64,000 nt of DNA from Vandiemenella viatica. Its lineage: Eukaryota; Arthropoda; Insecta; Orthoptera; Morabidae. The stretch spans positions 51,376,610 to 51,440,609 of the forward strand of contig CM061920.1 of the NCBI GenBank assembly GCA_031002005.1, in the 5' to 3' direction. Positions within the stretch are counted from its first letter, which is position 1; every line of letters begins with the position of its first letter. Shown here piece by piece: positions 59,749 to 64,000 of the stretch. The notes under the pieces were generated by a model. That model was not told the origin of the DNA, did no database searches, and saw nothing but the letters and a program-made list of their open reading frames with translations. The translations under genes were made by a program, and so were the position numbers.

Positions 59749-60287
59749 GAGCTGGTAACAGGTCGTAGGAGAATCATGGTTAACAGGATGAACAAGCCAG
59801 ACACTTCAGTAATTGTGGGAAAAAATAGGTTTGACCTGTTGCCAGAGTCAGGAGGAGAAGAGCCTCATGTAGATGTAGGAGTAGGAGTAGGTAAGATGCA
59901 GCAGACCTTTAGGAATAAGGGCGTGCAGGGCAAGAATAGGAAAAAAAGGGTTCTGAGTTGTTAGCTAAAGCAGTGAGGGAGCCTGTTTCCAGTGAAGATG
60001 GGGTCAGGACTGTGCCTTTTTTAGGTTAGGGGCTGCTGGTGAAGGGATGGAAATAGATGATCAAAGTGATACTGATTGTAGATCCACGACGAGAATGATC
60101 ATAGATGTTAAGGAAATAAATGAAGTTGCTGAAACAATAACTGGCTGGGGTAAATCTGGGAAAGAGGAGATAAATGCTGAAAATATAAAGCCGGTAATAA
60201 GGGTGTTAATGGTAAACTGTAGAAGTATAATGAACAAAGTAATTGAATTGTAAACTTAATAGAGATACACGAACCACAAGTAATATT

Positions 60288-60975
60288 TGGGGTAGAGAGT
60301 TGGTTAAAAGAAGAAGTAGTAGACAGTGAGGTTTTTCCTGATGGTTACAGAGTGTACCGCAGAGATAGAGGAGCAATTGGTGGAGGAGTCCTTATACTAG
60401 TTAGCAAAAACTACCACAGTTCACTGGCGTTCATAGATCAAGACCATGAGTTACTTGGGGTAGATTTCTGGGGTAATAAAAGAGAAAAAATCAGAGTGTT
60501 GGCTGTTTACCGCAGCGGAAGAATGACAGAAGAGGATGAGGCTCTTGGGGAGAAATTTAATTCATACTCAGATTTCAGAGGTGAGAATAGAATGATCATC
60601 ATCGGCGGGGATTTAAATTTACCAGGTGTAAACTGGGAAGGGAATAAGATAAATAACACAAGGGAACAAAGATTTGCAAATATCTTAATAAGGGAAGGAG
60701 GATTTACACAAGTGGTTGAGCAAAACACTAGGGGACAAAATATTTTGGATATATTTCTAATTAAGCCCGATGAAAACCTTTTGAGGTATCAAGTAACTGA
60801 AGGAATAAGTGATCATGAAGCAGTTCTGATGGATATTAGAGGATTCAGTAAACCAGCAGCCAAAATTGAAGGGGGAAATAGGTACAATTATAAAAAGGCA
60901 CAGGTTTCAAATTTGAAGAGATATTTCAGAGAACAATTCAGCAAATGGAAGGAAGGCTCAGGTACAGTAGAGTGA
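60288..60975 (+). pseudogene. LINE-D APE endonuclease
   Basis: Domain with ESWLKEE, GYRVYRRDRGAIGGGVLILV, VLAVYRSG, IIIGGDLNLPGVNWEG, FTQVVEQNTRGQNILDIFL and ISDHEAVLMDI. The GDLN and SDH motifs keep catalytic Asp, Asn and His. The upstream frame (60047-60253, with VLMVNCRSIMNKVIEL) is joined by a frameshift near 60250, so the ORF is broken but the nuclease core looks complete. Confidence 0.85.
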
Positions 60976-61059
60976 AGGTGGGAAGAGTTCAAGGAGATAA
61001 TAAGAAAGGGGGAAGAAAAATTTATTCCAAAGCAGAAAATAAAGAGAAGTAGAGAACCT

Positions 61060-61431
61060 ATGTACTGTAATAGGGAAGTGAGGAGGTTACAGAGGTTGGT
61101 AAGAAAAGAACATAACAGAGTTAAGAGACAGCAGGGTAGTAGGGAATATTTAAAACAACTAAACAAGGACTTAATAACAGCAAAGAAAATGGCTAAAGAT
61201 GGGTTTATGAAGAGTATTGTCAGTGCAGGAGGACCATTGACTGATGCATCTAGAAATTTCTATGGCTATATCAGGAAACTGAGGGGAAGGGAGGGTGTAG
61301 AGACACTTATAGATAAGGATGAAGAAGAAGTTACTGACGATTTGAAAAAGGCAGAGATTTTAAGTAACTGGTTCAGTGAAAGCATTAGGGACAATGAATC
61401 AGAAACAGGAGGGTATAATTCGGGGAACTAG
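61060..61431 (+). pseudogene. LINE-D linker before the reverse transcriptase
   Basis: A basic, helical segment (REVRRLQRLVRKEHNRVKRQ), then YGYIRKLRGREGVETLIDKD and KKAEILSNWFSESI. This is the part between endonuclease and polymerase in CR1/L2-type ORF2. It ends at a stop where the canonical ORF would enter the polymerase palm. Confidence 0.75.
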
Positions 61432-61491
61432 CTTAACAACACACTGAGAAATGAAGATAGTAAAAAATTTGATATCCATCCTGAGGAAATC

Positions 61492-62001
61492 ATGAAGGAA
61501 ATAAGAAAGCTGCACTTGTTGGAGAGAGTGATGAGGGGATGTACGAGAGAAGTCAATGAATTGGGTTACAAAAGTTTGGTCAGACCATTGCTCGAATATG
61601 GTAATGTAGTATGGGACCCTCATTTTACGTATCAAATACAGGAGTTGGAGAAGGTGCAAAATAGGGCTGCTAGATTTGTTTGTGGAAATTATCGCAGAAT
61701 GCAATCAGTGACGGATATGATAAAGGAGCTGGAATGGGATTCATTGCAAGACAGGAGGAGAATGAGGAGGGTCATGGGATTGTACAGGGCATATACTGGC
61801 GATGAGGCATGGAAAGATATTGCAATAGGTATGAAAAGTAGTACATGGAAGGGAAAAGATGACGATGACCATGACCACAAGCTGGCACTCGATTTCAGGC
61901 ACAAGGGTGTAGGAAGATTCTGTTTTTTAGGTAAGGGTGTCAGGGATTGGAATGAGTTACCAAGAGAAATGATGAATAATTTACCGAAAACTTTGAAATA
62001 A
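61492..62001 (+). pseudogene. LINE-D reverse-transcriptase end, palm deleted
   Basis: 169 codons: MKEIRKL (start of the palm region) is joined directly to LHLLERVMRGCTREVNELGY, which belongs after the palm. Then SLVRPLLEYGNVVWDPHFTY, NRAARFVCGNYRRMQSVTDM and HKGVGRFCFLGKGVRDWNEL. The join stays in frame, so an internal deletion removed the catalytic core, including the YADD block. Confidence 0.8.
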
Positions 62002-62115
62002 TTTAAAGATAAAATTTGTAGAGGGCAAATGTAGGTAGGTGCAGGATAGGGGGAAGATGGGTGTGTAGGGATATTGCCACCGGAGCCTGTGCTCCATTGC
62101 AATTAAATTAAATTA

Positions 62116-63506
62116 AAGACATCCACCAACAGTTGACAAAATGCCAAACCACTGATATTCAGCAACATACTTCTGAAGTCTCATTTACATATCACACATC
62201 CTCTGACATCAACACACTGGAAAGAATGCTACTGCTTTCACAGACATTTTGTTGAGTGTTAGTGTGTGGGTATTTGTGTGATTTGGCACATGTCCTTGAG
62301 TGTATGTCTGTGTGAGTGAGTGAGGTCACTGTACCTGTGTGGTTACATGCATGACATTTGAATGTGTGGGTATGTAGACAAGCGAGAATCTGGCTTGAGT
62401 GTTTGTCAGTGGCTGTTGACGTAGCTGTTGGTGTCTGGTTTGGGAAGTGGTGGTGAATGCCTGTCTGTGGCAGTGTGTTGATATTTGAGAGTGAGCCTCT
62501 ATTTGTTCAATAACTCGAATAAAATATGTAGTGGGTGTCTTTATGTTGTGGCAAGTTAGCAAGACTTGGTAGATGTCTGCCTGTGTGTTTGTTGGTTGGT
62601 AAGGATCCGGATGTGTGAGTGAGTACTGACACATTCTGGTAGGTGACTGAATAATGGTAGTTTGATGTAAGTGTCCAAGGGAAGTGAATTGTGTGTCATT
62701 GTCTTTATGCACGTGGGCATGTATGTTGGAAATGGGATATATATACATGTGTTGTTTTTATATTTTTAATCAATTATTTACATTGTTAAATAACTGTAAA
62801 AAAATAACATTGATGAAAATATTATAATTTAACATCGAAATAAATGTTTTAAAGCTGCAATCCAATTTCAGCGATTTGAATGCTGCCACTGACATCACTA
62901 TTCACTACTACATTAACTTCTTGCAAACTGCAGTGTCGTATATAGAACGTTTTATGTTTTTAAATTAATTCTGACATGGAAGGATGTGGAAATCCATATT
63001 ACGAATACTGTGTTGTACCTATGTGCAAAAATATGACAAGAAATTCACCTGATAAAGTGTTTTAATGTTCCACAAGATGTGAATGTAAGAAAAAGTGGTA
63101 TAAAGATATGAGAAGAGATAAATAATCTTCAACTAATTGTTTATATCTTGTGAAGACCATTTTAATGTAGTTATGTTACATTTGTTAAAATATCTAACAA
63201 TTCGTTACCTATTCAAACTATAATCATAATGTTGTTTACAAAAGTTTCATAGGTGTATTTTTTAAATCATTTCCTATTCAAACTTAATCCAAAGCAAGGA
63301 TGAATCTCACAAATAAGACCATCAGACATGTTAAGAACGAATTTCAACCTTCTGCATATAGGTTGAAATGTACGTACCTTGAATGTTTATGTGTCAAGGG
63401 AGAGCGTGGGGTAGATGGTAAGGTGCCTGCTGTTATATATCTATTATTATTCTCGTATCAAAAACATCAAAATACACAGTTAAATACATTGTTCAAATCA
63501 ACAACT
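62116..63506. other. TG-rich low complexity and AT-rich flank
   Basis: 62250-62750 is rich in GTGTG/GAGTG motifs, and the reverse strand gives a His/Thr/Gln-rich open frame of 140 codons that I judge to be composition-driven. The rest up to 63506 is AT-rich without recognised features. Confidence 0.45.
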
Positions 63507-64000
63507 TTAAACACACTTAGCCCAGTACTTCGCAACCTCGATCGCATTGTGTGTTGCTTGAAACAGGTCTTTGTTGTTGCAGGATGATGGGCACATAGGG
63601 CACTCGAGCATATGATTCATAGTTTGGTCTTCACCACATTCGCACTTAATACTGGTAGTATCAGTATAACCCCATCTCATTAGGTTTTCCTTGGACCTGC
63701 CCACTCCTGTTTGCAATCGATTTAAGGACCGCCAGACGTTCCAGTCTTCTTCATCGCCAGGTGGCAAGCGCTCTGCAACTTTCAGTGGTCCCGAGATGTT
63801 GGGAACCCTCATTTTCCATAACTGTACTCTTGCCTTTTCAGGTGACCCAATTAGTTCCCGTGATGTTCTGAGAAAGCTTTTCCTGGATTTGAATCTCTGG
63901 GCTGGTGGTATATGGCCGTGCAGTGGATGAGCGCTTTCTCGTTCTACTTTGATCCTCTCCTTGTTCGCAGCCACTTCTCTCCAGATACTGGGTGGTGCAA
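63507..64000 (-). pseudogene. LINE-E ORF C-terminal part, runs off the window
   Basis: An open minus-strand frame from the window edge ends at 63507. It contains WRSLNRLQTGVGRSKENLMR, WGYTDTTSIKCECGEDQTMN, HMLECPMCPSSC and NAIEVAKYWAKCV. The Cys-His arrangement (CxCG, H, CPxC) and the NRLQTGVGR block are typical for the C-terminal end of endonuclease-reverse-transcriptase LINEs common in insects. The polymerase would lie beyond the window. It may be intact over the visible part. Confidence 0.78.

Larger units (their letters stand above)
58340..62115 (+). mobile_element. LINE-D, CR1/L2-like LINE with ORF1 and ORF2
   Basis: Nearly full-length LINE. A putative 5' UTR (58340-59325), PHD-finger ORF1 (59326-59748), APE endonuclease (60288-60975), linker (61060-61431) and reverse-transcriptase C-terminal part (61492-62001) are followed by a 3' UTR and a tail of ATTAAATTAAATTAAA. 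The polymerase palm with the YADD box is deleted, so it cannot move by itself. Three 3' fragments of this family occur elsewhere in the window (951, 16250 and 55728). The 5' boundary is approximate. Confidence 0.82.

Noticed and set aside
62326..62748. A 140-codon minus-strand ORF rich in His, Thr and Gln
   Set aside because: It is the complement of a TG-rich low-complexity stretch, with no domain, start context or neighbour to support a gene.

Overview
This window is eukaryotic nuclear DNA, most likely from an insect. It holds an RNF144-type RBR ubiquitin-ligase gene with GT-AG introns. It also holds CR1/Jockey-type and RNase H-bearing LINEs, tRNA-derived SINEs, Helitrons, a Penelope-like element, and mariner, Tc1, hAT and PIF/Harbinger DNA transposons. 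The sequence is AT-rich, gene-poor and full of frameshifted transposon ORFs. I cannot name the species. Nothing bacterial or viral was recognised.

Region 1-14176 is the host-gene region. Two coding exons of an RNF144A/B-like gene on the + strand (5220-5521 and 12296-12547) encode the IBR, RING2 and membrane-anchor part of the ligase, with a 6.8-kb intron between them. The upstream RING1 exons are not visible; they lie before the window or in the 1000-N gap (3680-4679). The intron holds a minus-strand LINE (LINE-A, itself split by a 455-bp hAT MITE) and a decayed mariner. Upstream of the gap is an unassigned minus-strand exon (3527-3643) with clean splice sites, plus LINE and SINE fragments.

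Region 14177-31610 is intergenic or intronic. It contains a near-perfect 1.53-kb palindrome made of two divergent Penelope-like 3' ends inside one 12-bp target duplication, and a decayed autonomous Helitron helicase. A second Helitron 3' end (CTAG at 19247) lies beside a long heat-shock-element-like array. Also present are a foldback element, a deleted PIF/Harbinger, SINE remnants, and a mariner (28407-30278) with an insertion in its terminal repeat.

Region 31835-45064 is a nest. A minus-strand RNase H LINE (LINE-B) is broken by a 194-bp hAT MITE and by a Helitron full of 168-bp satellite monomers (34257-35944). Next comes a ZMYM1-type hAT transposase pseudogene (36040-43985, minus). It is split by a foldback element (36905-39320) and by an inverted second copy of the satellite-bearing Helitron (39908-43338), which carries a third Helitron (41194-42667).

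Region 45345-57090 is LINE-C (+), the same LINE type as LINE-B. It is interrupted by a 1795-bp Helitron (46447-48241) and a 5360-bp hAT (48633-53992). That hAT holds a composite repeat, a 206-bp MITE, a Tc1-like element and a 350-bp MITE. Removing either of the two large insertions lets the LINE reading frame run on. Region 57091-64000 holds a nearly full-length CR1/L2-like LINE (LINE-D) with an intact PHD-finger ORF1 but a deleted reverse-transcriptase core, TG-rich low-complexity DNA, and the 3' end of another LINE (LINE-E) running off the window.

The ligase exons are the only confident host protein; the orphan exon is a candidate second gene. Everything else recognised is mobile DNA. The most unusual items are the heat-shock-element-like array, the Penelope palindrome, the satellite-carrying Helitrons in opposite orientation, and the orphan exon.
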